Source: Glebionis coronaria (lineage: Eukaryota; Streptophyta; Magnoliopsida; Asterales; Asteraceae). From it: 64,000 bases of DNA. The translations under genes and the position numbers were made by a program. The notes under the pieces were generated by a model that saw only the letters and a list, made by a program, of their open reading frames with translations, did no database searches and was not told where the DNA came from. The first letter of the stretch is position 1; each line of letters opens with the position of its first letter. The stretch is from positions 536,598,038 to 536,662,037 of the forward strand of contig CM046876.1 of NCBI GenBank assembly GCA_025667525.1, read 5' to 3'. Below are positions 33,209 through 46,737 of the stretch, piece after piece.

Positions 33209-36200
33209 AGTTCTAGCATTACGTGAGGGCACGACAATGGCTTAGGATGGGGGAGTGATGAGATGGCATTTATACATGATCTAATCGTTCTTTTCGGGCT
33301 TTAAATACATAAAAATGTCATAAAATACCATATATATGCTTTTGTTTGTTTACTTGTGTATTTTAGGTATGAATATCATGAAAAAAGACAAAAGATCACA
33401 AGAAACAAGGAAAAACGGACACGAGAAGAGGCTCCTACAAAGAACCGGGCCCTAGTTCATGAATTATCCAAGATTAAACCTTGAAGACTTGAAGATATGC
33501 AAGATTGATCCTCAAACAATGAAGAAATGATACTTAAAACCCTTGTGAAAACATAATTACAAGTTTGGTCCCTTAAGTTTGTCAAAATTGCAAAAAGGTC
33601 CTTCAACTTTGCAGAAATGGCAAGATTAGTCCCTCATCAAATCTAATTTGTCAATTATGGTCCCTCATAAAGGCAAACATCTATTGAAGACCTTTGAAGA
33701 TCAAGAAAGTCCAAATTCAGTCCTTCAAAATATGGAAAAATGGCAAAAACAACCCTTTAAACCTTTTCACCAAAGTTTTGTGGCAAAACTATAATCTTGG
33801 AAAGTTTATTAACAAAGGAATACAAGTTTTGTTGGCTGAAAACGTTTAGTACCCATTTCACCAAAACATAAGGGCCAAAGGTGTTCATTTGAAACATTCA
33901 AACTCAAAATTGCGCCAAACACTTTGCCACTCCACAAAAAACGGATAAAAAAGGTTACTATTCACCTTTCACCACCAAGTAACTCCTCTCACTTAAACAA
34001 AGGGTAAATTTCAATTAACCATCCCCACACTTGATTCACACGCCCAGAAACATAACCCACACACAAAACCCTCACCTCCACTCACCAAAGGGTCCCACAC
34101 TCAACCTCGTCCACCTATCACATCACAACTTATTCACCAAGGATTGCCACGTGTCAAGATCAACAGCCAAGACTCTTAGCTTAACCCCAAAGCTAAAATG
34201 AACGTCCCTGATGCATTTGGACATCTCATTCCATCAAAAGATCTAGAAGACTTCAAGGGCATTTTTGAGAATTCAGTTCTAGGGTTTATGAATAGTGTTT
34301 AGGTTAGCATTTGCCTATAAAAGGAGACCTCAACCTGTGAGAGTCCCTTTGTTCTAGTTTTACCTTTTAAACTTGTAATTCCTTTTTAAAATTTATAAAA
34401 GTTGGTATTTTGAAAAAAATGTAATTCCTTTTTATGTTTTTGAAAGTTGGTGTTGTTTAAAGGTGATTCTGAGTTCCATTTGTTGTTATAAGTGTGCTTG
34501 AATCATTTGGTTCAAGGACGTTTATGTTTGGTAAGGTTTTCAAGTTTGAAAAAGCTTGAAAAGAGGTTTCTGAAATTGCTTATTTTTGTGTACTAATCCT
34601 TAACCAAAAGCTATAAGCTCTTGCAAGCTTGTTGACACCAAGCTTGTGAAGGGATTAGGGCCTTTGGTTGGGCTGTTTGTTCATTGTGTTGAAGAAATCA
34701 AGCCCTTGAGTTTCTGCTTTGAAACATCAACCAAGGCATTCATTCATCTTTCTTATTGAAGTACCTTGATCTTGTTCTAGTTGTTGAACAAGGTCCAAGG
34801 AGCATTGCTGGTCCTCCTAGGATGTTGTGGAGGACAGGTATAACCTCTTGTTAAGATTCCTCTAAAAAATCATATGATCTTGTCTGATTTGCATTTTGGT
34901 ATGTGATTTAGTGATTCTGTGTTTGTGCTTTGTGTTTTATGGTTGCAATCTGTTAGTTGTCACCTAGTGTAGCTGTTTGAATGATAAAATCAGTAGGTTG
35001 TGTTTAAAAATCACAAGTTGTTTTGAAAAGTGGTGGATTAAGGACTGTTTGGGTTTACTGGTTCATAAGGCCTTGTGGCCTTGTGCCCTTGGTTCTTGGG
35101 GTTTGGGAAGTCTAAACAAGTCATTTTGAACAAGTTTTAGTCCTTGGTTAAGTTTCTGAAAGTTTGGAAAAAGGATTTCAAGTTTTACTAAAATCTGATA
35201 AAAGTGTTTTTGAGATTGGTCAAACACATAAGATCCAATAACTTCTTTGTTAGTTGGATCTAAGGTCTGAAATCAGGTTTGGGAAAAGTTTGGGTGATAA
35301 GCTATCTATTGGTTATCTGGTTGTTGAATCTGGTGGCTTATTGTGTTTGTTATAGCTTATCAAAGTGGGCTGAAGTGGTCATTTGCATCAGCAAAGTGAC
35401 CACCTCATTTGGTGTTTGCATTGGTATTTCTAGTGTAAGGATTGTTGTTTTGTTGCTTGGATCCTATTTGTGTGCTGCTTGTGAGGTTATTTGGCTACTT
35501 GGATTGATTTGTTGATAGCTTATAAGCTTACTGGCTTATTGGCTTATTTGTGCCAAAACACATCAAGTCTACTCAACTGGTAGGCCTTGATTCACAAGGT
35601 TTTCACTCAAGCCTTGACCAGCAGGGTGAAAAACAAGTCTAAACACTCCATTAAGTCTGTCAACGTCCAATTTGTGCTTGTCAGCGTTTGATTTTCACTT
35701 ATCAGCGTTTGACTTTTGGTCAAACTTGGTCATATAGCTTATTGAATCTGTTTTGCTTATTGGTACATGCAACAACTTAGTTTTTGTAATAGAACTCATT
35801 TTTCTCACCTTATTATCAAGTTTGGAAGGTTACAAGTCTTTTGGTTAAGCTTTTGCTAGGAAACTAGCTTATATGGCTTTTTCAGAGTGCTTATTGGTTC
35901 TCACAGCTTATTCTACTTGGCTTTTTGTGATTTTCTTGATTGATTATTCTTAGTTAAGCTATTTGTGAGCTTTTGCAAAAAACTAGAGCTTCTGAAACAG
36001 CCTAGAACTCAAACCCGACTATTTTGTCTTTTAGTGGATTTGTACTTTGCTTATTTCTAGCTTATTGAGTGTGCTTTTTCAAAATTGCTTTTTACAGATC
36101 TCTTTAGTATCCCAAAAGAAGGTTGTGTGTCAAATTAGAGCTTATGGCATTAGCTTATTGCTTAATGGGCTTAATGGCCCAATAAGGATAAGCTGTTTGA

Positions 36201-36458
36201 TCATTAAGCTGTGATAAGCTCACTTTCAGCTTTTGGGCCTTTAGAGTTTTATGTTTAGAATTGAATTTTGAGTCAGATAGTGCTTTTCCAAGTCATTTGG
36301 GCTTATTTTGACTTTTTAGGCCAAAAAGCCCAATAAGCTTGACTGTTTTTGCTTTTGACCCATTTGGGGGCCCAATAGGGGTATTCTGGTCTTTTCACTT
36401 TCATTTTCTGTTTAATTAGGTCAAAATAAACTAGTTTGCAAGTTTTTAGAATTTTTAT
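33209..36458 (+). mobile_element. Athila-like element C: 3' end and LTR, truncated by element D
   Basis: About 45 bases of internal sequence and the tract AGGATGGGGGAG (33244-33255) precede an LTR that begins TGATGAGATGGC at 33256. The same sequence occurs inverted at the 3' LTR of element D (40405 downward), and the two stay alignable for more than 3 kb. At 36458 the LTR is cut by element D, in the sequence AGAATTTTTAT. TATAAAAGG at 34316-34324 is its likely TATA box. From about 34600 onward GCTTATT/AATAAGC words are very dense. There are no genes. Confidence 0.85.
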
Positions 36459-39400
36459 TGATTGTGGTAAAATTACACCTCTTAGGAAAAAGGCGTAAAA
36501 GCGGTAAGTATTGAACAAATGACTTTAGGAAAAATCAAGTGTTAATGACCCTTAATGAAATGAAAGTTCGTTTCCCAAGGAGGTATATGTGTGTGAGAAA
36601 TTTGTTAAATGTTTGTGATTAATGATTGGTTTAGAAGGAGATGAGAAAAGAAAATGACGAAGACGTAAAAATAAAAATTACCAAGAAAAATCACTATTAG
36701 AAAGTTAAAACGTAGAACCTTAAAAATCACCAAAATAAAAATAAATTCTAAAAATTACCAAAAATTCACCAAAAATCAAATTAAATAAACTAAGAGTTTA
36801 CCAATGATCAAAACTTTTTCAAACCTTTTAAATAATTAAATATTCAATTTTTAAATGCTAATTAAAGCCCTAAAAATCAAATAAATTATCAAAAAGCCCA
36901 AATAAAGATTTTTTAATTGGTAACACTCTAAATTGACCTAAAAAGATTAAAAACTATTTTTAGAAATTTTAAAACTAATAAAAACTATTTAAAATGATTT
37001 TAAAACTATTAAAACTTAAAATAATTATAAAAATTAATCTATAAGTGATAAAATTATTATAAAAGTTGCTAAATTCCTATTTTAATGTAATTAACTTAAG
37101 AAAAATGTAAAAAGTTGGAAAAAGTGAAATTTTAAAAATAATAATAAAATAATATTAAAAATCCAAAAATTATAAAAAATTCTAAAAACTTGCAAACTAG
37201 TTTATTTTAACCTAAATAATCAGAAAATCAAAGTGAAATTACCAAAATACCCCTATTGGGCCCTCAAATGGGCCAAATCCAAAAACAGTCAACCTAAATG
37301 GGCTTTTGGGCCCAAAAAGTCAGACTTGGCCCAATTGACTTGGAAAAGCCCTATCTGACTTAAAAGTCAATTCTAAGAACAAAACTCTAAAGGCTCAAAA
37401 GCTGAATGTGAGCTTATCACAGCTTATTGAACACAAAGCTTATTCTTATTGGGCTTTTCAGCCCATTAAGCCATAAGCTAATGCCATAAGCTCTAATTTA
37501 ACACACAACCCTCTTTTAGGATACTTAAGAGATCTGTCAAAAGAAATTTCCAATAAGCACACTCAATAAGCCAGAAAATAGAAAAGCAAAAATCCACAAA
37601 ACGACAAAATAGTCGTTTTTGAGAAATAATGCACCTCAGGACTTGATTCAACTTGCAAAAGCTTTCAAATGGACTCAATAAGCAATATCAATCAACAAAA
37701 ATCCAATAAGCACAACCAATAAGCCAGAATAAGCACAAATGAACTTATGTAAAAGTCAAAGGAGTTGGTTTTCTAGTCAAACCTAAAAGTCAACCACCCA
37801 AATGCTCCAGAATGAACAAATGGGTCAAAATATGAGCACCTATTACAAAAACAAAGTTGTTGCTGGTTGGAATAAGCTATTATAGCTTATTGATAAGCTA
37901 ACACAAAAATTGCACTATCAGTGGCAACCAGCAGGGGAAAGGAGTTCCCACTGCTTTGACTAATTGACCAAGCTTATTTGAGAGTTCTGGTTTGATTCAA
38001 TTGGAAACAAAGGCACCCTTGTGATCAGTGAATCACAAGGAGTCAATAGCAACAATAAAATCACAAAATGATCCACACAATAAGCCACAATAAGCCAAAC
38101 AGTCCACAGATATGCTCTAGATATGCAAATAAGCAGTTAAGCACTTAATAAGCAGATTTAAGCAAAATAAGCCAACCAAACTTAACCAGATGCATACATA
38201 AGCTATATAAACTAACAATAAACACAAAGCAACAAGAATCAAACACTGAATCAAAGAAATCAGCAAGATCAAAGCACTAGAAGTTACTGATGAACAATGA
38301 ACATATGTAGAAACAAGTTTTGCTGATATACATGACACTTAATCCAATTTCAATGCTCAAATCCTTCTACCCTGGTGTGATTAACTATGATTTAGCACTT
38401 GTTAGCCCTAGCCTAAGCCTAGATCTAGGTGTCCTCAAAATCCTAGCCAATTTTACCAAGTTATGAAGATTTTATAGCCAATCTATGAATCTATGTGTTC
38501 AAGACCTCAAAACCTGCAAACAGATGAACAATATCACCCAAACAACAGATACCAACACTTGCTAACAACACACAAGCACTTAACAAGCCACAATCCAAAC
38601 TTATGTAGTAATCCCAAACACTCCTTAATCAGTCACTTATCAAAGAAACTTGTGATTTCTTCTAATAACCTACTAATTTTAATGATAAAAAACACTTACT
38701 AGGCAGCAACTAACACAATCAAACACATAAATCACCAGCACAAACACAAATACTCAAAATCAAAGCACAAAATCCAAAACAGGCATAAACATGAAATTTT
38801 TAGGGGAATCTTAACAAGAGCTTATACCTGCCTTCCACAACATCCTAGGAAGGCCAGCAATGCTCCTTGGACCTTGTTCAACAACTAGAACAAGACCAAG
38901 GTACTTCAATGAAGGAGATGCAAACAGCCTTGGTTGATGGTTCAAAGTAGAACCTCAAGGACTTTATATCTTCAACACAAGCAGCAAACAAACTCAACCA
39001 AAGGCTTAGAATCCTTCTCAGGCTTGGTGTCAACAAGCTTGAAAGAACTCAAGGCTTAAGGCTAAGGGTTAGTACACAAAATAAGCCAAAACAGAACCTA
39101 GGATTTCAAGGGTTTCAAACCTTAAAAACCTAATGAAACAAGACGTGCCTTAACCACAAGATTAAGGTAGGCCTTAACAATCGAATGGAACTCAGAATTA
39201 GGCTACTCAAACACCAAACTTTTAACTAAATCAAAAAGAGATTTCAAATTTCAGAAATTCAAATTTTATTAAGCTTAAAAAGGAATTACAAAGATTAATA
39301 GCCTAAAACTGGAACAAAGGGACTCTCACATGTTGAGGTCTCCTTTTATAGGCAAATGCCTGGCTAAACACTATTCACAAACCCTAGAAGTGAAATTCCC

Positions 39401-40405
39401 TAAATGCCCTAAGTCTTCTAGACGTTTTCTTGGTGTGAGCTGTCCAAAGTGATCAAGGACGTTCATTTTAGCTTTAGGATGAAGCTAAGGTCCTTGGCTG
39501 TTGATTTTGCCACGTCATTTTACTTGAAGGCCAAGTTGTGTTTTCATTGGTTAAGGAGGTTGAGTGTGGGGTCCAGGGAGTAGTGGGAGTGAGGGTTTTA
39601 TGTGTGGGATGAGATTCTGCATGTGTGAATCACACGTGGGTATGGGTAATTTTGATTTACCCTTTGTTTTGTAAAAGTAAATTCTAGGTGGAAGAACATG
39701 AATAGTGCCACGTTTGATCCGATTTCTTAGGGAGAAAGGTGTTTGGCGCGTGTTTAGGGGTTTAAACTTCCAAAATTGGCAGCCTTGGTCCTTTTTCTTT
39801 CTTTCTCTTGTCTTTTGTGTTTAAAAACCCATCAGCGTCCATTTCCTTTGTATCAACGTTTCACACTTTGTCATTTTTGGCACAAACTTTTCCAAAAAGT
39901 GTTTCAAGGGTTGTTTTTGGCACTTTTGAATATTTCAAGGGCTGATCTTGGAAATTCTTGATCTTCAAAGGTCTTCAATGTATCTTATCTTCATGAGGGA
40001 CCATTGTTGGCAATTTGGATTTGTTGAGGGACTAATCTTGCCATTTCTTCAAAGTTGAAGGACCTTTTGTGTAATTTTGACAAACTTAAGGGACCAAACT
40101 TGTAATTATCAATATACAAGGGTTTTAAGTGTCATTTCTTCAATAAATGAGGATCAATCTTGTTTGTCTTCAAGTCTTCAAGGGTATTTGTTGAGAATTC
40201 CATGATTAGGGCCCGGTTCTTTGTACGGCTTCGTTCCTCGTGTCCGTTTTTCCTTGTAACTTGTGATCTTTTGTCTTTTTCACGATATCCATACCTAAAT
40301 TACACAAGTAAACAAACACAAGCATATATATGGTATTTTATGACATTTTTATGCATTTAAAGCCCGAAAAGAACGATGAGATCATGTATAAATGCCATCT
40401 CATCA
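36459..40405 (-). repeat. 3' LTR of element D, 3.9 kb
   Basis: Read on the minus strand it begins TGATGAGATGGC and ends ACAATCA. TATAAAAGG (minus strand) lies at 39342-39350. It is exceptionally long for an LTR and free of genes. Sequence 36500-37200 is AAAAT-rich and 37280-38160 is rich in AATAAGC words. Confidence 0.9.
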
Positions 40406-42660
40406 CTCCCCCATACTAAGCCATTGCCGTGCCCTCACGCAATGCTAGAATAAAGTATCTAAGCATCACCAAAGTTCAATTTTATTAACCTTTATTGAAA
40501 AGTAAAAGACTTGCAACATACTACGATGATGTGTAAAGACATAATATATGATTTTCATCACGAAAAGTGACTTTTAGGGTCAAAGAATAGAAACAAGTAA
40601 ATGTCCCTTAGAGTAAACTTCGTCATCCTTGATTGTCATACATTCCATGCTAAGTGCAAAAACAAGATCATTGTTGGTACAAGTCACAATGCTAACACTA
40701 CTCATACGTCCAAATTGTGTAATACTTTTTCTCCCCGCAATCCTAGTTATCATAAAAGGAAATGGGTTACTAGCATTTTTTATCTATTTGTCATGGATCA
40801 CAAATGATTCATATTGACTTATTTGAGTAGTTTTTAGTCCGAAAGCAAAGTAGCACGATTTGATCAATAGTTAGCCGAAGGACAAAATCTTTTAAAACGG
40901 CTTCTCGTGTATCTCCTTAAGTTCATATCTTGGCATAACTCGTTTCACGGTTTGAGACCTTTCTCGGACCGATATTTGGCATGTACTTCATACTTCAAAT
41001 CTTGGGAAGACGTTCTTGAAATTATGGTCTTCTCTTCATATATTTGGAATTTCTTCACTTGACGTTTTTGAGAGATTCTTCATATTGGACCACGACTTCA
41101 TCATTTTTCTTCAATCTTTACTTTGGATTTTGATATACAACGATCCACCTCCTTTTCGGACTTGGATATATTTATCCTCATACCTTGTTAGGGTCTTTTT
41201 GGATAGACTTTCTCCATGATCTTTAGGGGAGTAATTGCTTCTCGTCGTGTGTCTCGATCCTTCATATTGATTTAGGAATAATGATACTTCACATCATCTT
41301 TGGATCTTTAGCAAAAATAGAGCTCCTCATGCCTTGTTAGGGCCTTTTTGGATGATTGCCAATCTTCGCGTCCCGCTTCAATAAGTTATGCCTTGGCTAT
41401 GAACTCTATTCAACCCCGAGCAACTTTTAAACGATCTTGCGCTAGAGGCTAAGTAACCTTTCAAATCGTACGACCTTACTTATTGCAATTATGATTTATT
41501 CCTAATGCATTGATCTTATGGGAAGAAAAAGCCACAATTAAAAACATATGAGTTTTTGAAAGAACACTTTCGTGTTCTACGTTTAGCATGATCACTTGTC
41601 TAACTCTATCATTTCTCGTTCTTCACTATATAAAGACCTTTAATTAAAGAGACTCGTGAATACTTAGCCATGCAAGTCAAAATTAAGCCAAATTTGGATT
41701 AGCTTTCATTAAGACTATATCAAATCAAAGTTTTGGGTTTTCAAGCCACCTATAGGATCTTGCACTTTCTTGGACTTTTTCAAGTTTAGAGAATGCGTTT
41801 TATAGTTCCCTTGATAAGTGACTTTCTAGAATCAATTAAAGGAACTTGCGAAAAGTTCTTGTTCTTAACCCATATGAATTAAGACTTTCGCGTTTTAAAG
41901 CTCCCTATATAAAAGTCTAGAAAAACTTGAATTGAGCGGGTTAAGGAATGTAAATGGCTCCAAATGCCCATCAAGTCAAAAATTAACTCTTATTCTACCC
42001 AACGGAAAATATACATTCGTGTCTTAAAAACACTTATGAAAAACTAAGAAATTTTTTAAAATTTGGCCATTTTTAGCCTTATTAGCAAAACAAAACAATG
42101 AAAATTGGAAAGCGTGAGGGCGTAGCAAAGCAAGTATCTATTCATCCCCCCATACTAAAAGTAAACATTGTCCTCAATGTTTCGAGTCTAAAGGTGGAGC
42201 ACCCCCATACTAGAGACGAAGAGTCGAATGCTTAGGATCTAGCATGGAAAGGGTGATCGACAATATATCTAAAGCCGTTTATTAAGTATGCTAAAAGATA
42301 ATTGTTAGAACAATAAAGGATATGTCATGGATTCGTGAAAAAACTTATTCAAACGAACGATGGAGGCTCACGTAAACGAACACGAGAGTCTTCAATCGTA
42401 GATGATAATGATGATCTAGATAACACAATCACAAACAACCACGAGACAACGAGTTGAAAGGGTACAAGTCCCCTTATTAGTGAATAGTGAGCATAAAAGA
42501 TAAGCATGGGATCTCCCCCATGAGGCACCTCGTTTTTGATTACCGAGTCATGAGCTCGACTCGATCCCCTCAAAATGTGAACATTTAGGGAAAATCATGG
42601 TATGGTCATTTTTTGGTGGGGCTTACATGATAAACAAGGCCCAAAAACAACCGGTATAAA
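40406..42660 (-). other. 3' non-coding region of element D
   Basis: Starting from the purine tract TATGGGGGAG (minus strand, 40406-40415), this 2.2 kb holds no gene but is clearly related to 58300-59420 of element E. Both contain the AACATTGAGGACAATGTTTA word (here inverted at 42160-42179) and a block with repeated AAAGGCCCTAACAAGGCATG-like words (here near 41180-41360). Confidence 0.75.
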
Positions 42661-42663
42661 GGA

Positions 42664-45600
42664 CTAAGTCCTTTGATGGTGCAAAATACCAGGATCGAAG
42701 ATGGCGTTCTCGTTTTCATTGGAAAAACAATTTAACGCCACTTCAACATGTGCCATAAACTCAAAGAGTTTGAAGAAAAGAGATGAGAAGTAGAAGGGTG
42801 GGACAATTGGTAAGACAAACTTTTGAGCTACTCGAGGTAGACTCGCACCAAGCAAATAGAAAGATTTTCCATTTATTGCATCGGTGGAAGACCGAGATTT
42901 CCCTTTACATGAAATTCCGGGATCGAATATCTCGTCCTCAGTGGACAAGGATGAGGGAACATAAGGGGCTTACCCCATACTAAAACCACACAAAGCATCG
43001 TCAAAAGGAGTAGACGAGCTTGTAGCACTCAAAACACGTAGTGATGACGGAGTTAGATTTGTAGAAAAATCAATTAAATCACATTTAAGATCTTTTCCTT
43101 TTTTATCTTTTAAACTCTCCTTATGAAAACCCTTTTTGATTATGTCGAAAATATTCGGTGTTTCTAAGATGATGTTAGTTACACTAAAAATTCTTACATT
43201 TGTAAACCGTTTTGGTTTTGGTGGTGGCAAGTTCTCAAAACGTTTATCGACGAAGAAAACCTCCCCATCGGGGTCTACATATTCATCATCCGAAGGATCT
43301 TCCGTAGAAACCGGCAACTTATCAACACTTTTCAAGAATGAATGTTCGAGGTGAGGTGAAGGATTTTTCGATTCAAGTATTGATGGTTTCTTCTTTGTAG
43401 GCTTTACACTCATAACCTCCACCGGCGGAGGAAATGGTAAGTTGTTTTTGGCGACATTTCCTAAAACTCTTGGTGAAAATTCTTTGCAAACGACATTGGT
43501 TGAATCACCATGGTTTAAAGTTGCAATAGAATAGACATGAGAAAGATTGGAGTTTTGTGTTGCATTGATGACAAGTTCTTATTCATTGAAACAAAGGGTG
43601 ATTTTTTGAGCATGAACATCGATAAGTGCTCTTGATGTATCCAAAAATGAACGACCCAAAATGAGATGAACTTTTCGATCGATGGGAATGTCCACAACGA
43701 TAAAGTCAACGGGATAGTAAAACTTTCCGACTTTAACGAAAACGTCCTCGGCTACTCCACATGCTAAAATCGTAGAATGATCGGCCATCTCGATAGACAT
43801 GTTCGAAGGAGTAAGAGCCGGAAGAGAAAGCGATTTGAAAATCTCAAGAGGCATTAAATTAATACTAGCACCAAGATCGGCCAAGGCGTAGCATTCTTCC
43901 ATATCTTGAATTGCACACGGAATCAAAAATTTACCGGGATCACTGACTTTTTGTGGTATGCGGCTAAGAAAAACCGATGAACAACTAGACGATTGTTGTA
44001 ACTTCTCTTTGTTGTTTAGCATACTTTTGAAGTTTGCGGCGAATCGAGGCATCATGATTAAAGCATCGGCAAAACTTATGTTAAAATGTAGATCACGAAA
44101 CATTTTCATAAATAGCTCAAATTGATAATTGTTCTGTTCTTGTGCTTTTTCTTTGTTACGTCTCGAAGGGTAGGGTAAAGGTGGTGTGGGTTGGTCATTA
44201 GGCAACGACCTTGGAAACTCGGGTTCCACAATTGGTATTGGTTCAACCGTAGGTGTGGTATGAGCGGTACTTCGTGGGATTGTAATGTGCTCCTTTTCGA
44301 CCATCACCTCGGGTTCTTTCTCGATTTCCTTCTCCTTAGAAGTACTTGGACGAGAGATTGGTTCTTTGAAAGTTTTACCACTTCGTGTAGTAATAACCTT
44401 CATTTCTCCCCTCGGGTTGTTAATGGTATCACTAGGAAGACCACCCGAGGAAGAGGGTTTACACATGATTGCTTCAAACATCTTAGCCATTCGGTCCTCA
44501 AATTTTGATTGCCTAGCATCCGCTTTTAATAACTCTTGCTTAATCTCATGTTGTCCTAATTCCATCTTTTGTTGATTTTGTTGAAGACGTTGGACATTTC
44601 CTTCCATTTTGTTTGCATGAGTTTTTAGTTCATTAGCAAGTTCATTTTTAAGCTCGTTTTTCAACTCGGATCTTAAGCTAATCATCTCACGTTGCATGTT
44701 ATCAAATTTAGCATCATTTGCTTTTGCATAATCCAAAAATTCTCCATGCAAATTTTTAGTGTGAGCATTTTGAAAACCTTGTGTAGTGTTTTGAAAATCA
44801 CGGTTTTGGTTTTGATTAGAAATTTGTCCATTCCCATTTTGATAATTCCCTTTGTTGTAATTGCGTGTGTTGCCTTGGTAATTACCTTGGTTGTTGTTTC
44901 GATAATTGTTAACATTTTGGTTTGGTGGAGCTTGATTTTGGCGGGAACCTTGACCGTTTTGGTTGTAAGTTCCCGTTGCTACATAAGCACTCGAAGTGTT
45001 ACCATCAGCGGTAATGCCCTCGGAAAGATCATGAGCTCCCCCACAAGATAAACAACTCTTAGCAACCGCTTTAACCGAAGCGGAATTGGAAGCTTCTTGA
45101 GCCTTCCAATGGGACATTAGATTAGCAAATCTATCAAAAAACCGATTTTCCTCATTAGCTTCATCATGTAAGGCATTAATGCTACGAGACGATTGTGACG
45201 AAGATGACGAACCCATATTGGCAACACTCGGTGTGTTACGAGGGTTATAAACCTTAGATCTATTCTCAATGATTTGTAAAGCCTCATTTGTCGTCTTGCA
45301 CAAAAAATTACCACCCGCGGCGGCATTCAAATAATCTCGTTCATGATCATTAAGCCCATTATAAAAAGTATCCACTTGATGCAATTCCGTAAAATCATGG
45401 TGTGGACATTCATGTAACATCTCTTTAAAGCTTCCCATGCCATTGAAAAACTCTCATTATTTCTTTGCACAAATCGTGAAATCTCATTTTTCAAGTGTGT
45501 TGTTTTAGATGGTGGAAAAAACTTGTTCACAAACTTAGAAACGAGATCGACCCATGTCACAATCGAATTTGGCGGTTCTTTCTCGAGCCAAATTTTTGCG

Positions 45601-45998
45601 GGTCCATCCAACGAGTATGGAAACAACATCATTTTAATGGCGTCATGTGGAACATCCTTAAACTTGCTAGTGGCGGTGAGACGGTTGAAATTCCTAATAT
45701 GGTAATGCGGGTTGTCTTTCTCATGACCTCTAAACTTATTTGCTTGCAACATCGACATTAAACCCGTCTTAATCTCGAAATTCTCCGCAAGGATGGCGGG
45801 AATCACAATAGCCTCTCCAAAACCCTCGGTGGGTGCTTGTAGCAACTCCATCATAGTACGATTAGCCATGACGACTTCTTGTTCTACAATAGGTTCAACA
45901 ATTGGAGGTTCTTCAACAATCAACGTTTCTTGATTGGCTTGCTTTTGAAGTCGTTTACGAGCTCGTTTTGCTTGATTACGAGTGATCATAAACTTCAC
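42664..45998 (-). pseudogene. Athila-like gag-protease polyprotein of element D
   Basis: From the ATG at 45998 the protein has MANRTMMELLQAP, then a retrotransposon Gag domain (FPYSLDGPAKIWLEKEPP, FFPPSKTTHLKNEI, TELHQVDTFYNGL). A CLSCGGAHDLSEG motif resembles a CCHC zinc knuckle with the last Cys replaced by Gly. An Asn/Gln-rich linker and a coiled coil follow, then an aspartic protease (LADLGASINLMP with the Asp codon at 43876-43878; HLILGRSFLD). The C-terminal tail carries two IFDPGI motifs. Lesions are one missing base near 45430 and in-frame stops TAA at 43579-43581 and TAA at 42970-42972; otherwise the frame is open throughout. Gag would assemble particles and the protease would mature them. 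Confidence 0.88.
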
Positions 45999-46715
45999 GA
46001 AGAATGGGAGGTGAGCAAAGAAGATTCTTTTTGGGTGTTTTGTGAATTTTCAATTTTTTTGTGTTTTTGATGATATTTAATTTTTTAGATTTTGGTGTAT
46101 CTTCGTAGACAACAATCTACAAAATCTCTCCTCGAATCAAACTCTTGATTAAAGAAGCCTCAAAGGAATGAAAACGATCACGTGGAGTGAACGCCTTCGA
46201 ATGACTTTAGAACTTTGGTGAAAACCAAATTGTTCAAGATGGTTTAATCACAAAGAAAACCAAGCAAATATACTATACGTAATATTACTTTGGGCGGCAA
46301 AACCCTCGATTAGCCTTCAATCTCAAAATACTCACAAGCAAGCGGGGAAACGAGGCGGCGCGAAGCACTTAAGAGCCTTTTTCCTTAGGGTATATTTTAT
46401 AATACCCGCCTTATACCCACCTTATAGTTTGTATCTTTCAAAATCGAGTTTCACGAAAGTATTTATCTATTTTTGCCTTTTTTCTTTTTGTTTGAGATTC
46501 GAATACAATAACTGAGTGATGAAATCCCAATTAAGGTTGTGTTTTCACACTTTTGGAGATACTGTAAATTTATTGTGATACTTAATACAATATAGTAATA
46601 ATATTTGTACAAGAAAAACCAAGAAAACCGATAATACGTATTAGTAGAGTTCTACTAATACAAATACTATTTGGTTAATATTAAAAACAACAATGCAAAT
46701 TAATCACGACACACC
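45999..46715 (-). other. Leader of element D with a second TATA-like site
   Basis: Non-coding. The segment 46330-46440 is homologous to 54430-54535 of element E. It carries TATAAAATA on the minus strand (46393-46401) upstream of gag. Confidence 0.6.
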
Positions 46716-46734
46716 TCCCCAGCAGCGGCGCCAA
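46716..46734 (-). other. Primer binding site of element D (tRNA-Asp type)
   Basis: On the minus strand TGGCGCCGCTGCTGGGGA lies a few bases after the LTR end. Athila elements typically use a tRNA-Asp-type primer with this TGGCGCCG start. Confidence 0.75.
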
Positions 46735-46737
46735 AAT

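Noticed and set aside
38493..38702. 69-codon frame repeated at 48782-48991, and similar LTR frames
   Set aside because: Duplicated because both lie in the LTRs of D. Composition is low-complexity and there is no recognisable domain.
43136..45051. Several plus-strand frames of 70-120 codons inside element D
   Set aside because: They are shadows of the minus-strand gag-protease frame.
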